Below are positions 32,899 to 48,100 of a stretch of DNA of 64,000 bases, piece by piece (the first letter of the stretch is position 1; each line of letters starts with the position of its first letter). Source of the stretch: Bugulina stolonifera. Taxonomy: Eukaryota > Bryozoa > Gymnolaemata > Cheilostomatida > Bugulidae. Where the stretch lies: assembly GCA_935421135.1 (NCBI GenBank), contig OW285189.1:11057072-11121071 (forward strand), written 5' to 3'. The position numbers were made by a program, and so were the translations under genes. The notes under the pieces were generated by a model. That model saw only the letters and a program-made list of their open reading frames with translations, had not been told where the DNA came from and did not search any database.

Positions 32899-35800
32899 AT
32901 TTACTAGTTGCGAAGTGAATTTGTAAAATCATGCACCGCCAAATTAACCAGTTTGCTATCAGCTTCACGATTTCACCATTTCTGTATCAGCCAAAACGTT
33001 TTTGGATCATTATTATAAACTAGTCTCTGCGGGACAGAAAACCGGAAACGTCCTATTAACTTTCAGATTGGAAAATTTCTTCCCTGGGCGACCAAATCTG
33101 GTTTTATTTGTAAGGTTTGTTGTATTTTCTTATAATATTCCTATTGACAAAAGGTATCAATTGATGTTCTGTGCAAGGTGAACACATCTTATTCTATTGT
33201 TTATATTATTCCTAGGCAAGGCCAAAGTAAGGTAATAAAATAAATATTAATATACTTATCATTAGACCACTAGACTTAGATTTAGATTAAGATTAGACTA
33301 TGTAGTATCTAGGTTTATTATTTATATTATTTATTATTTAATACTTAGACAAATAGCATTTCTTTGATATAACTGTATTTATTATTCACTGATAACCATA
33401 AAAGATGGTAGGCTATTTATGAGGTAATGTTATGTAATTACAAAGCAGTAAATGAGTAAGTGTAATATTTATTTATATAATTAATAAAATAAAAATAGTA
33501 TAAAATAATAAAATATTAATGTTATTAATATTAATATAGATAATATAATAATTTATATTATATTTATTATATTTATACAAATACAACATAGGCTGTAGTA
33601 GACTAATATGAATATTATATATCTAACCAGGCCTGTGTTATATTAATCTTTGATGCTATAACTATTCATGTTATTATTTTAATCTTTCATATTAGCTACT
33701 AACCGTAATTATTATAGTTTAATAATAAATAACATGATAATTATCATTATTTTATGTTTTTCTTATTGAATAAACTTATTGCATATTTTTTAAATAGAAG
33801 ACAGGAGAATCAGAATAAATAAAATTAGCATAATTGTTTTATTTGCCTCCAATGCTGGGAAAACAACAATTATTGAAACAAAATTTAAATATTTTTTAGC
33901 ATTAGGCTACAGATGCAAAAATTTTATTATGATAATGGCTAGGTAAATATTAATTTTTGTTTAAGTCAAGGTAATCACAGCAGTGTAAAATTTTATGGTC
34001 AATTGCAATTATAAAAATAACAACAACGGCAATGTCAATATGATGATGATTACGTAAGGTCTACAACAATAGAATAACTAATAGTTCTATTCTTATAATC
34101 AGCCTAAGACTCTATAGGCCTATATAGAATGTTATATATAATGTATTTATACTGTAAAGTACAAGGCAGGATATAGGGAGATAGGTTAGTTTATGGCCGA
34201 TAAGTTTCCATCATTTATAGAGTGGATTATACTTCATTGTGATTCATCCAAGATTGACTATAGGCATAACTTGTTGACTATATTATTAAGCCTAAATAAT
34301 TCTACCATCCTATAGTTTTAAGCTGTAAACTACACGAGCAGGCTTTAATAGGCTATTCTTAGCTTTCTAATGCACTACTGTACTATTATTATTATTATTG
34401 TAAAACATATAGGCTTAATATTTTATTACAAGGAATATATCTATGGGCTGCCAACGACTTTGTTTCTACATTTGTGAAAATTTTCCATCCCTGACTGGGG
34501 TCTGAACCCAGGACTCTTCGACATCAAATCTAGTCAAACATATCACGAGCATCAGAAGAAGTAGGCTTGTAGGTTGCAAAGCTAGAGTAAACTGACAGGG
34601 TGTTATTTGCAACCTGCAGGGATCTTTCATCAATAAATTTAAAAATGAAAATTGCTTTAAAAAATTGTAAGTTTGCAGATGTTCATTCGAGCTACCAGTA
34701 TTCCATCAAAAAGATAGACTACATATACAGTAACACATGCCTCTTTCGAGTTTTGGATAATTTATATATGCTGATGGAGTGAGTGCATATGATTGGGGTG
34801 TTAATCCTTTGAGGATCATAAAGTTATATAAATACCACTAACTACTGAGAGGATGTTTGCATTATAGGCAACTTAGTGACAGACATTAAAAAGAACTCCA
34901 GAAATTGGATCATTCTGGTCAATATTGTCATTGGTACTGCCACCAATTTAAGCTTTTCAAAATATTTTTCAAGTGTTCAGTTTTAAATGAACATGCCTAC
35001 ATGTAGGACATGAGTATCAGAGGCTCACATGGTACACCTGAAGCTTCATATATGTCCTGCTGGAAGATAGCTTGGTATGCTTTAAATTTCCACCTGACTG
35101 TTTATGTGGGTACTTTTTTATTTTTCTTGATGTTTTATTATTGCTAATGGTCTTCCTGTCTATATTGTTACTTGGACCTGTTGAATTAATTATATTAGCT
35201 TCTACTGAAATTTCCCTTTACATACAGGCCTACATACCTGCTATCTTGGTAGGCAGTGTCCTGTATATTCTAGCTATGGAAATGCTGATTCTATTAAACT
35301 TAGGTGTTGTAGGTTTGCGATATGTACCTTAAAGTATGAGAGAATTCCCCATCTTCTCAGTAGTCCCCAATTTATGGAAAGAGTCCCACAAAAATGTATT
35401 AAATTATCTCTATGATGTTGCAAGAGTGGGCAGTGCAAATGTTTGGTTTGAGGAAGTAATGAAATTTAAGCATTGATAATTAGTAGAAGAGTTGCGTACA
35501 GCCAGATAACACAGGCCATTAGATTTTGGTGGTCATTCATTTGCTACAATCTACATCTACAGTATAAAATTATCAACAAGGCTGTGGTTATCATTGTAAT
35601 GATTTCCATAACATATTTTGCATGAATTCTACGATTTTAGCACAAACTCCCAAGATAGATTTTTCTGCTTTGTTTTTCGCATCTGCATTTAAAGATGCTT
35701 TAATCGCCAAGCTGTAATTGTCAAGGGGCCTTTTATTGGCTCAACATTTGATAGACAAGTTCATCACTGATTATAAGTTTTCTTAATGTTGCACATGTCA

Positions 35801-38800
35801 ACAAGGTTGTTATAGTAGTTAGGGTGGCATTGTTTTCCTCAAGAGATATTGAGTTATCTGTTTATGGCTAGCAATTAGATATTATTTGCAAACTGTTTCT
35901 TCATATTGTCATTTCTGTCTACTAGTAGATACAGGTAGCTGTTCACAGTGAGACAGTTCTATTGTTGGATTGTTATTGCTATTCTGAGTCTCTTTTATGC
36001 TCTTGTATACCATCAGTAGCAGTTGTCAATCACTTGATCTTGATTTGTATTGTGATGATTATAATAAAAATCCTATTCAGCTATCCTAGTGTTAATGCCT
36101 CTGTTTTTTACATTATCTGGTTTGAAAAGTTATAAGCTTCCTGCAATTTAGTCTAGTCTGCTTCAACTAGGTGAAGTAATAAACATAAATTTTATAGACT
36201 GAGATTTTTGTTTGTGGTTGAGGCAATTGGGTTGGAGGTTACCCAAATGTACGACTAGGCCACAACATCTTCAAGTTTGAAAAGATTAAAGGCAATTTCA
36301 TATAGTGTTGGTCCTGAACCTATCTCCTCTAATTGAGGGAGAAGTACTTAGTACTATTACTAGTGGTTGAATTCCTGGGAGTTTATTGCCTGAGCACTTT
36401 AGTAGGTGTTGGTATTTCATTATGCTACTATTATGTGTATATATTATACTAGGTTTCTACTTTATATAGAACTGTTGAAATGTGCATGATATCTTTTCAT
36501 TGGTATTTTATACTCTCTATTGATTTGCTGACTCTGTGAGTCAGCTATTGAATCATTTTATTGAATGTTTTATTCCAGTTATGTAAATAACTATTCTTTA
36601 GCTAGCAGCCAGCTAACCATATTATGATTACTATAGTGGGTAGTGTTATTGTAGCTAGTATGCTTGTTGATTTCAATTGAATTGGTAGGGAAAAACTAGC
36701 GTCACCGTCACTTTCTTAGGTAAGGTCAGGTAGAGCTTTCTCTCTTGTAGAATTGTTATAAAATCTAGTACATGTATATGTGCATGTACATTGTAGTGTT
36801 GTAGTATGTTTATATTCTATTACACCACATGTGCAGGTAGATATAGTAATAATTTCTAGTTGATAAGAGGTGCTGCTGTCCTATATCCTGTCTCTAAGGT
36901 ATATTATTAGTAGGAAATGTGTATTATACAGTAACAGTCTTTCAGGTACACCTATCCCCAAATTACTAATACATGATGTATGTTTCAATCATGCTAGTCA
37001 TCTCTGCCTACATTGTGTATGTAGGTAGGTTTGGTCTGCAATAGTACAATATATATATATATAGTTGCTACTTCTCCTGCTACCATTAACGACTGGTAAT
37101 AGTATGACAGTTTCTTTTCTTGCAGGAAGTGTATCGATAGCGGTTTGTTAGGTTCCTGGTGTATGAGTTTCCCACATTTTCTTCATTTAAAGAATTGCGA
37201 TAACATGACATAATTATAGCAAGTTTCATACCAAAATAACAGGCCTAATGCTGGGTTTCAGTGCATGTCTTCAACCCATTTATATTTGATGAACAAGATT
37301 CAGAAATATAGACATACTTCAGTTCCACAACATGGGAAAGTAATTACTGGATGGATGAGCTTGTATCTATTGGTTTAGTAGGGTATCTCCGAATATAAAA
37401 TCTTAGGGCCAAATTAACCTTTGGTAGCTTTGATTTAATATGGTTCACCAGTCTCAATGATAGTAGATATTAAACCACATCCTACTATTAGGTATCACTC
37501 TTATTTTCTAAGTTTTTATCATGTTTTAGCCTGTGATCACTAACAAATGACACTACTAATCTGTACTTTAAGCCTCACTAATTTACTGCTTACTCTTATC
37601 CCTCAGCTGTTCCTTCCATTCTTCTAGCTGAGCTTTTCCAGTATACATGTATTTACAGCTTGGAGTTATAGAGTGGACTTAGTCACCTTCTTCGGTAGTA
37701 TACTTGTGAGCACAAGATAACTTAATATTACTCTATATATGAGCTCTAGATTTTTTCCTGTAAGACACAAATAATTAAAATGGTAGAAATAATCTATCAC
37801 TACTAGATGTACATTCTCTGGGGCATTTTTTTGGATTTGAGAAAGTCTAGTAGATGTAGGCTATGCTCAACTCACTGGTGGTTATAAGTAGAACTTTTGG
37901 TATAATAATATTTGTTCCAGTTTGACCTTTGTGGTAGAGGCAGAAAACCACCTCTAAGCAGAATGTAAATGTCAGGCCATGCTTGGTAGTTTTGTGGTGT
38001 TGACTACCTGTCCTTGGTTCATACAAAGCCTTAGCACATGTATTTGGGATTTCGGTTCAGCACAACATGCTCATAATTATTATTACTATTCAAGTTTAGT
38101 AGATTTTAGTAGAATTTTGGGTTTATCTGTTTACCTTTACATCACCCCTACCCACTTTTATGTTGAGGATTTAAAATATTGATAATCAAGGTGATAATCT
38201 ATGATCAAGTGCCCCAGGTGCTCAGATGTGAGGCAGGTAGTAATTCACAAAGTAGTAGATTAACTCTGTTCTATAACATCATAGATTTAAACTGGTCAAC
38301 AGCCTCAGCCTGGTATAGTTCATTAGTAATTACTTATTAGCAATTATTACAGTGAAGTACACAGGGCTAATCTACACCATTTGTATGAATAATATAGTAG
38401 ACCTGGTCTAGAGAAGATAGTGTAGGCTAATTATTGACTATACAGCATTAAACTAATAACCATTGATTTATACTAGAGTAATATTCATGACAGCTTGCCT
38501 CTCTTCCCCTCTCCACACCATCTATAATACTCTACTTCATATTATATTTATGATATTTGTCATGAACAAGTACGACTGGCCCTCAAGTGTACTAGTAATG
38601 GCTATTATACATTATTATATTAGTGCTGCTAGTTAGTTATAACACTATAGAGGGGAGGGAGATACTAGTTTATATACTCCCTATAAACTACTTGTAATTT
38701 AAAACATTTCAGTTTGATTAGGCAGTAAACTCAAGGTTGTTAGCACAGCTAGATGTAGCAGTGATAGAATATAACATTTTACATACCTGTATAATACAGG

Positions 38801-39169
38801 CTCACAGTTGTATACCAATTACTAGCGCTTAATTTTAGACCTTCAACTGGACTAGTTGGCCCAAGTTATATGTTTCGTAGTCAATTTCTGTGAAACACCT
38901 GTTTTTAGGCTACCTGTTTTGTGGTAATTTATGTTTTTTAAAACTTGCAAACTTCACATACTGAACTGGGGTTTACCATATGAAATGTATGTCAGCTTAT
39001 GAACTATCCAAGGCCGTTTTAATGGTGCATCGACCTGGAGAGGTCACCTCTATACTTACAACCCCAACCCACACCTGCTATGGAAGGTGAACTATTTTAC
39101 TGCTCTTCAGCTTATGTGGTCCATGTTTCATATTGTAGACTAAGCTAGTGTTCTGATTGGCTGTAAAGA
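32899..39169. other. Intergenic region between LSM5 and the TRIO-like gene
   Basis: The first ~150 bases should hold the LSM5 promoter (gattgg CCAAT-type motif near 33067). From 33200 to 34400 it is extremely AT-rich. At 34480-34580 a minus-strand ggttcagacccc resembles a tRNA-SINE B-box. Frames such as 35072-35332 show no motif I recognise. No gene supported. Confidence 0.4.
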
Positions 39170-42100
39170 ATGAAGGCGGCTGAGGTCGCTCACCTACTCA
39201 AGGACCGAATTGCATTCTGGTCAGGTAGGTCTATGACTGGTTACATAATACCATCTACTCCATCGACTAGTGTTCAATACACACAACTCAGTCATTTGAC
39301 ACATTTAATAGGCGTATCTTACATTCAGTGATGTATTACTATACTTGATTATACAAACTCTTTGACACCGATTAGAGAAAAGGTGTGGAGCATTCTTTCA
39401 ATTATATTGTGATTGTAAAACATCACTTATATTCTACATCATTAGCCAGTAATGAGACTAGACAGCTTTGAAAGCACACCTGTCCTAACAAACCCTGAAC
39501 ACAGCTAGGGTTAGTATTGCTCATTCCATGTCTTGCTAACTTGCCCAAAAAGAATGTGCTGAACTGTAATAAGAATGATCAATTGTGTCGTGTGAATAGA
39601 GATATTATACACTTGTGATTTGATGCCTTTATTTCCCCACTATTGTACCAGCTAATTGAATGTTAGACCAATTTTATATGCTGTTATTTGATTTTGGTAT
39701 GTGTTAGATAGATACATTATGTAGGTCTATGGTGTATTATAAATTATATATACTCCACTGGTATATGCTTGATATTCCATGTGCATTATGTTGTGCAAGT
39801 GCTTGTGCGACCGATGTAGGAGTTATCTCTCTTGTTTTACTAGAAACTGTTTTCTGACCAGTTACCATCATTACTCTTCCCATGTAGAAGTCATGCTGTT
39901 AGAATACTCTGCTTGGTTTGCTAGCTTACTACATGCAAGTCTACTGTGTTCCTGTATCAACTGGCCATGTTTAACTCACTGATATCTCCCCTCTCCCTCT
40001 CTAGGTGGAAGAGACAGACAGGACAGACCAGTGCTCACCTTCCCATGTCATGAAAGTCCAGATAAGTTGAAATATGAAGATCTACTCAAAGTCCTGTTCT
40101 ATCTATCCAAAGTACCCAGGTAAGTCAACTGTAGGCTAGCTATATAATGAAACCAAGTAAGTCATTAGTAACGAGGTAAGTCATTAGTAACAAGGTAAGT
40201 CATTAGTAACAAGGTAAAGGTGCGTTTACACTACACCAACTTATGCAGGAGTCAGTGTAGTGTAAACGCATCTTTAGTCATTAGTAAAAGGATGGGTTTA
40301 TGGCAAGTGTATTGGCTACTGTATTTGACACTAGGGAGGTTAGTAGTAGTAGCAGCCTCAGCAGTCTCCGCAGGTACATTATTACATATGCATATACCAA
40401 GGTTGGTTTATGTAGTAAATATATACCAGGGTAAGTTAGTGGGTAAGTATAAGCGTATACCATACAAGGGTAAGTTAGTGGGTAAGTATAAGTGTATACC
40501 ATACCAGGGTAAGTTAGTAGGTAAATATAGCTGTATACCATACCAGGGTAAGTTAATAGGTAAGTATAGCTGTATACCATACAAGGGTAAGTTAGTGGGT
40601 AAGTATAAGCGTATACCATACAAGGGTAAGTTAGTAGGTAAGTATAGCTGTATACCATACCAGGGTAAGTTAGTAGGTAAATATAAGCGTATACCATACC
40701 AGGGTAAGTTAATAGGTAAGTATAGCTGTATACCATACCAGGGTAAGTTAGTAGGTAAGTATAGCTGTATACTATACCAGGGTAAGTTAGTAGGTAAGTA
40801 TAGCTGTATACCATGGTTATTTCATGCACCCCACTAATTGCCTTCATTATTCTATCTTCAGTCGTGAGACGGTTGAACACGGATTCACGGTTGTCCTTGA
40901 TATGAGAAGGTCAAAGTGGGACAATGTCAAACCTGTACTAAAAGGCCTGCAGGTAATATTACCTACTTTCACTTGCTGACTTTGATGACTGTTTAACCAG
41001 CTGATCATTGAAATTCTTAACTTTTGATACTGGATGTACCATCGTAATATGCAAACGTACAATATACATGTACCTGTAAAGTGCTTGCAAGTAGCAATGT
41101 ATTTTATTGTAGCCATACGCACAACATTACAGTATTACTAGTTGTTGATCTATGTGTGAGTAAAAGTTGCACTGCATACTGTCTATCTGTGTTTGTATCT
41201 AATGTATAGTAAATGTGTTGACATTTAGGAAGTATGTCCAGACCTAGTCCATATCGTGTTTATTATTAAACCTGAGAAGTTCTGGGAAAAACACAAGACT
41301 AATGTTGGATCTTCAAAATATACATTTGAGGTGAGTGGTGTGTGCTAGAACTAGATGTCTATGTATAGTATATACTGAGTGGTGTGTGCTAGTACTAGAT
41401 GTCTATGGATAGTATATACTGAGTGGTGTGTGCTAGAACTAGATGTCTATGGATAGTATATACTGAGTAGTGTGTGCTAGAACTAGATGTCTATGGATAG
41501 TATATACTGAGTGGTGTGTGCTAGAACTAGATGTCTATGGATAGTATATACTGAGTGGTGTGTGCTAGAACTAGATGTCTATGGATAGTATATACTGAGT
41601 GGTGTGTGCTAGAACTAGATGTCTATGGATAGTATATACTGAGTGTTGTGTGCTAGAACTAGATGTCTATGAAAAGTACAGTCATGCTGAATGACACTAA
41701 GAGAAGCCAATGCAGTGCATTTAAATAAGGAAGTACATTGCCCCTCTGCCAGATTATATACCTGGAGAGACTACAGATTATCATTGTTATTGGTTGGATT
41801 ATCCCATTGACTTATCTTCGGGCACCTGCAACCTGCCTCAGGGCACCTGCAAAGAAAATGCGGTGATGTTTGTTATGCGCACAGGCCATTATATTCAAAC
41901 ACACTGAAATACTTTGAAATGGCTATTGGTTATATTAGAAAACCCTCATGTGTATGTTCATGTAGGGCCTATATAGCTGCCATATATTACATATAAATAT
42001 TGTAATGGAAGTTCTTGTAATCTGTTCTACTTAGAAATGTGTCCTTCGTCCTTGGTCACTGCTGCCAGTGTATATACTTTCACCCTAGTCTAAGCTGACA

Positions 42101-45100
42101 CTGCAAGGTCATTGCCCTATAGAGTGTTCTGGGAAATTACTTAGGTTATTGACATGACACTCTGTACAGAAGTCAATCCTAGACATACATTATATAATTG
42201 ATCTGTGTGTCTGTGTGTCTGTAGGCTATATAGGGTAATTACTTTCCTTCTCCAATCACTGGTATTACTCTGTTACATATTATAATTATATATATTCTTA
42301 CTTGAGTATTAAATTAATGTACTGTACGATATTAGCTAATGCATTATCATAGACAATTAGAATGTTGTAATGCAACTGCATCCTACCTAATATTATTTGG
42401 AGTTAAGCCCTCTTTGTAATTAGCTCTATATTGTGCTTCTTTCTTACTAGACTGCTATGATATCATTGGACGGACTGCAGAAGCATATTGACCAATCACA
42501 GCTAGCCACGGATCTGAATGGTCAGCTACAATTTGATCACAATGATTGGTTGAACAGTCGAATGGTGAGTGACTTCAATCTCACGGTGTCTGTGTCATAG
42601 AGATACTAATTTATAAGTAATGGTACCCTTTTTTATTTATAATTATTTTGGAGAAAATTCTTTAGCCAATGATATTATATTTCAGCTATGCCCTCCATGT
42701 ATACCTTGGCATGTTTATATTGACCAACTTCCTGTTTGGCTTTCCATTCATAAAAAGTAGGTTTGCTTACATCACAGGTGGGAACTGTTTGCTTTCCCTC
42801 AGTGTAGAAGGTGATTAGAGAGTCGTTAGTCTAGTCAGCTAGCCAATCTACATGTTGTATACTCTCACTGATTATACTCTCCTATTGATTCATTTGATTA
42901 GTATTAAAATGTTATAATACCAGTTTAATTCAACATGGCTAGCAGTTGGTAATGAGTATACCTATTAGTCCCTACTATACCTGGTCAACAACTACATGAA
43001 GCTTACATGTATATTATGTATATTACATTTTAATGGATATCATTGATGTTAGATTTGATGAGTTGACTGACTTTTTCATGACCACAAAACGCTATCCTAC
43101 TCATTACCTACAACAGTGCTGCATAAAAAACATGCATCTCTACTTGCTCTGTACTGTAGTACAAGCAGAACAAGATATAATACACATAATAGTACATGCT
43201 TGCTTAATCCTTTTGGAGCTCTATGCTCCTGAGCAAACCAAATGTTGGCCATTTACTTACACATTGTGCAAGTTTAGTATTATAGGGTGGGATAGTGGGT
43301 AGTAGGGGTAGTCAGACTATGGGTAGTGTAGGGGTAGTCAGACTATGCCTAGTGTAGGGGTAGTCAGACTGGAATGAACTTGGATGTAGAGTTTTATTTT
43401 TTAGTGATATATTATAAATTTATATATCTGATAATATGTTTGCTTAGCTAACTGTAATCAGATTAGGAGAGTGGGCAGAGATAGGTGCTAATTGGACAAT
43501 CGATAGCTTGGAGACACTCATACTGTACTACACTCCCACATATAGGCCTGTTATTATGTCACACATATAACCATAGATTATTGTCTTGTAGTATCATAAT
43601 TATTGGTATACTAAATATTTATTATAATATTCAAGTTATAATATTACATAATATACATTTGTTTTACATATACGATAGTGTAGTATGTAATGTAGTGTGT
43701 GTAGAAATAACTAAAATTTCATTATATCATTTCTTGAAATACTTGGCCATTTTGTCCTTTTATTAATTGTAAGTCTATTTCGTAAATACATACAATGGGA
43801 GTAACTGGTAACTTTACTTGTAGATGTTGGAGGAATTTATAGACAATGCCCAAGGTCTGCTGAAGGAGTTTGATCAGTTGATCGGGTCCCTCAGGCGTAC
43901 CGATGTGGCTAGTAATATCAACACAGCTAAGGCTATGCTACACCAACATAGCCAACTTAGAGACAGTATTAACACTTCCGCTGTAGAATCTCTCATACAA
44001 GATGCTCATGCTATTATGAAACGTCTGGACTATGCCCGCTCTCTCAACCCCAACTCTACTGCAGGTACTTAAGCTACTGTTTATATACTTTACTATTTTA
44101 TATTTTAGGTGTTAATTTCAACTGAAATCTGGAAAATAGTAATTTTATACTTCATCGCCCTTCAATAATCTACTCTAGGAATGTGGGTAGACTGACTTAT
44201 AGATAATATTAGCCATCTTATCTATGCTGTGATTTTGTGGCTCCATGTTTATATTTTGAAGGGATATAGCTAATTTGTAATATGATGTTATTTAGGAATT
44301 TGTTTATTGAGCAGTCAGATACTTGTTTCACATCCATAAAAATACCAGGTGTTTTCATGAATGTGAAATTGAGTCTCTGATTACTCAATAAATAAATTCC
44401 TAAATAACATCATATATGAGAAGAAATGGCCAAACCCTCTAACTTGTGTTAGTTTAAATAACTTTGAGGGGGCTAGTATATTGCTATATCGGAAGGTTGT
44501 ATTGTGTTGTTTATTTCTTTTCCCTAGAGATGTGATATCTATGATATATCAAAGTTTGAGGAGGGTCCATGCTGGTGCATTGGGCCAGATTAGGATAATA
44601 TCAGTTAGTTTTGTTCTATGTCAAAACATCCGTATATCAAAGCATATTGCTTGCTTCATGTTATGTTATCTAGGAGTAAGTTCATATGGTAGAGATACAG
44701 TATGTATGCTGTCCTATCTCTCCATCCTGTAGTAGGGATGAACTGCATCTAGTAGAGTTTAGTGATTAGTATGATAATTATTGGTTTCCACTTCCACACC
44801 TTGCATCTGTCTACATCTGCAATGTGTTGCAACTTTATAATAGCACCTAATTTTATCTAAAAGTGTAGATATTTTAGCTAATGCTACTTGATTATGATAT
44901 ATTATACTGTTATATAATTATGTACGTTGTTAATTACTTACACTTGCACATATTTACAGGTACTGTGGAATACTCAACGGCTACTAAACACATATCTACT
45001 CTACTGAATAGGATGCATATATCAAGGTCTAACGTACAGGAAACTTGGCACCAGCGTAAGGTGCAACTAGATCAATGTCTACAGTTACAACTCTTTCAGT

Positions 45101-48100
45101 GTGACATCGAACAGGTACCCTTTAATATAACACATTATTTTTTACTTGCCTGTATTTACACTGTATACTGCACCTTGATTTCACTGTGGTGTAACTTCCA
45201 CTTCCTACTGATGGAAGGGTGTCACTTTCCTGGAGTTGTCTTACCTATTTTTTCTCGTATTCAATTATTGATTTAGATAATATAGCAATCATTAAATTTT
45301 AGTTTTATGTTTTAGCAACAACGATGGTCAATATTCACTACCTGTTAGCCTCTGGTATAAACCTAGAAATTGTTGCATCCGTTATCGTTGGCAGTTAATA
45401 GTTATCTCTGATTTAATAAACTAAACCAGGGGACGATAACCCCAACTACCATACTAGTAATGCATTGCTCTTCTTTCATTAGGTGGACAGATGCCTATCA
45501 ACTTAGTGAAGTATAATACTACTAGTTTGTTACAGAAGCTACTATTGTATCCACTGGTATAAGTTGAAGAGAGCATGCTGGTTCAGATAGCTCTTACTAC
45601 ATGTACATTACCAGTTGATGTCTAAAGTATATATTTATATCTTCTCACTTGTTTCCCGCTCTTCTCTCCTGTAGATGTTCAGGTGGATAGCCCTGGAGAA
45701 AGAGAAGTTTCTTATGAACTATACAGATATTGGTACAACATTTCACCAAGCTCATGAACTACAATCACAACACATAGAGTTTGCCGAGAGATGTGAGGTA
45801 AGCTTCACCTTGTTGATTGTATAACTATAATTCTTTTGTCTAATTAGTATGTTGTACTCATTAAGTTTGTTTAAGATTTGTATGTGAATTTAGTAGTTTA
45901 ATTAACGGTGCAAGGGCCAGTTTGCTCTCTATTGCTGTACATTGTGTTGCTGGTTAGTCTTTGTGTAGCAAATGAGAGTTATCTGTTCCTGCTCAGAGTT
46001 CGTTCAAGAGAAGACAACTCTTTTATAGTTTGACTACTATTTCCTATGTTACACTTACGTAAATTCTTCTAATCAATAAGGTCTTATATTTTGTACCATT
46101 TACAATGTGTGAAACATCTACATTTATCAGAAATCTGGTAGTTATGTTTAGCTCACTTAATGTTGATGTTTGTTTTCTCTTAAATATATCATAGTACTCT
46201 TTCTACTAAGTAGAGAAGGTATCTGGTCTCCACGGTATGATCATAGTGTACTACTAGTATAGTGGAAAATTTATGTTGGCCTTTCTAATGTTAGCTAGTA
46301 AGTACTGTGTAATGTACATGAACAGTGTATAAGGAGTACATTATGTATATATAATCTTCACACTGTATAGTCATATAACCTCTACAGATAATGTGCATAT
46401 GATTATTTACAGGTTAGAACTTGTTTCCTATATGCAAATAAACACTGACCTCTTGTTAATATATATTTTACTATCATCTACTACATGTTTATTTGTAGCA
46501 AACCACCACAATGTAGTTATTGTTTAGACAGCAAGCGTGTATTTGATTAGTTAATACAGAACAGGACCTGCCTCCACAGTAATTATACTACGTGTAGAGT
46601 AATTATGTCTAAATGAGCATTAGTTATAGACTAGATGTACATAGTGTATTAGCTATTAGTTACTGTAACAGTTATTACTCATTTATTATAGAGGGTGCAG
46701 GTGAACGTATCAGAGATAAAATCAACAGCTCACAGGCTATCGGACACTGGTCACTACGCCTCTCCCAGTGTGAAGATGCAGGCTCAGAAGTTGGACGTGG
46801 AATGGAAGGCGTTCTACACGGCCATAGAGGACAGAACCAATGTGATAAACCTGTCTACCAGCTTCCATGAGAAAATAGAACAGGTATGCGACTATCTCTT
46901 TCTGGATACTGTCATGCCGTGTATTTAGTCATCCTATTCAGTGGCTATAAGTTGAATGAGCGGTAGGAGTGGAGTTTACCTTTCACGGTGGAAGTGTGTG
47001 GAACTTGACACTGTGACTCGTGTCTACAGACTGAAACCTTGCCACTTTAGTCATATACAGTAACTACACTGAGTGTGACAAATATTGATATTCACAGTAG
47101 GAAGATAAACATGTACATCTCTCGAGGTACATGTGCATTTAGCTGTTTCTCGTAAACTTTTCTCTAAAAAGAGAATCAACACTTCAGACAATAATATTAT
47201 ACTATAATAATATTATTTCCTATTAGTTGTATACACTCTGTACAAGTATTACACTGATATGTCTGGTTTATAACAGTACATGTTGGATGTACCCAACTGG
47301 CTATCAGAGGTACAGAATCAAGGAGTACCAGATTCCATAGATGAGCTGGAGGAGGCCGTAGCTAGATTTGATGACCTTCACGCTGCCTTCAACTCCTTCT
47401 ATAACGAGGTTAGTCTATGCTATACACATGTACTTGTACATACATAAAGTATAACGGTGTAACACACCTACGGCAGGCGGTTAATAGTCGTCTGCCATCT
47501 ATTATATAATAATTGTGAGTCCATATTAAGTTATCTAACTGCTGGGTGGTCTAGTGGGTGAAAGAACTAATCATACACAGTCACCTCTATGTGCTGAGGC
47601 AAACAAAGGAATTGACTTCCCAGTTGTTGTCCTACCCTACACCATATACTACATGCACACACCATACACTGCATGTGCTTAGGTAGGTTAATGTCACAGT
47701 GGGTAAACAGACTGCTAATTGCTGTCTAACAGATGTTAGGTTCATATCAAACTAATACTGCAGGTAATCAAAGCTGACAGTTGAAAGTTACCAAAGTGTG
47801 CATGTAGATAGTATGTAGACTGTGCATGTAACCTCTAGTTAGTTGTTGGTGAAACACCTTAGCTGATTAGTTAGTCTAGACTACCTGCACACATAATGCA
47901 CAGGTCTACATCATAAAGTATCTAATTCAGTGAATTTAAATTTTACATTACTAATAGATGGAGCCTGGTGTTTATGTATTACATGATATTATATGATATT
48001 ATATTATATTATATTATATTGTATTTTAATGTATATTGTATTATATTATAATAATCGAATATTTATATAAAATGCCCTTTTCTTCGCTATGTCGCATTGA

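Noticed and set aside
35072..35332. 86-aa hydrophobic frame as a membrane protein gene
   Set aside because: T-rich sequence gives hydrophobic translations by chance; no splice sites, motif or start context support it.
40220..40880. 205-aa plus and 199-aa minus frames with repeated GKLVGKY-type peptides
   Set aside because: A 39-bp repeat stays open in all frames; it lies inside TRIO intron 2.
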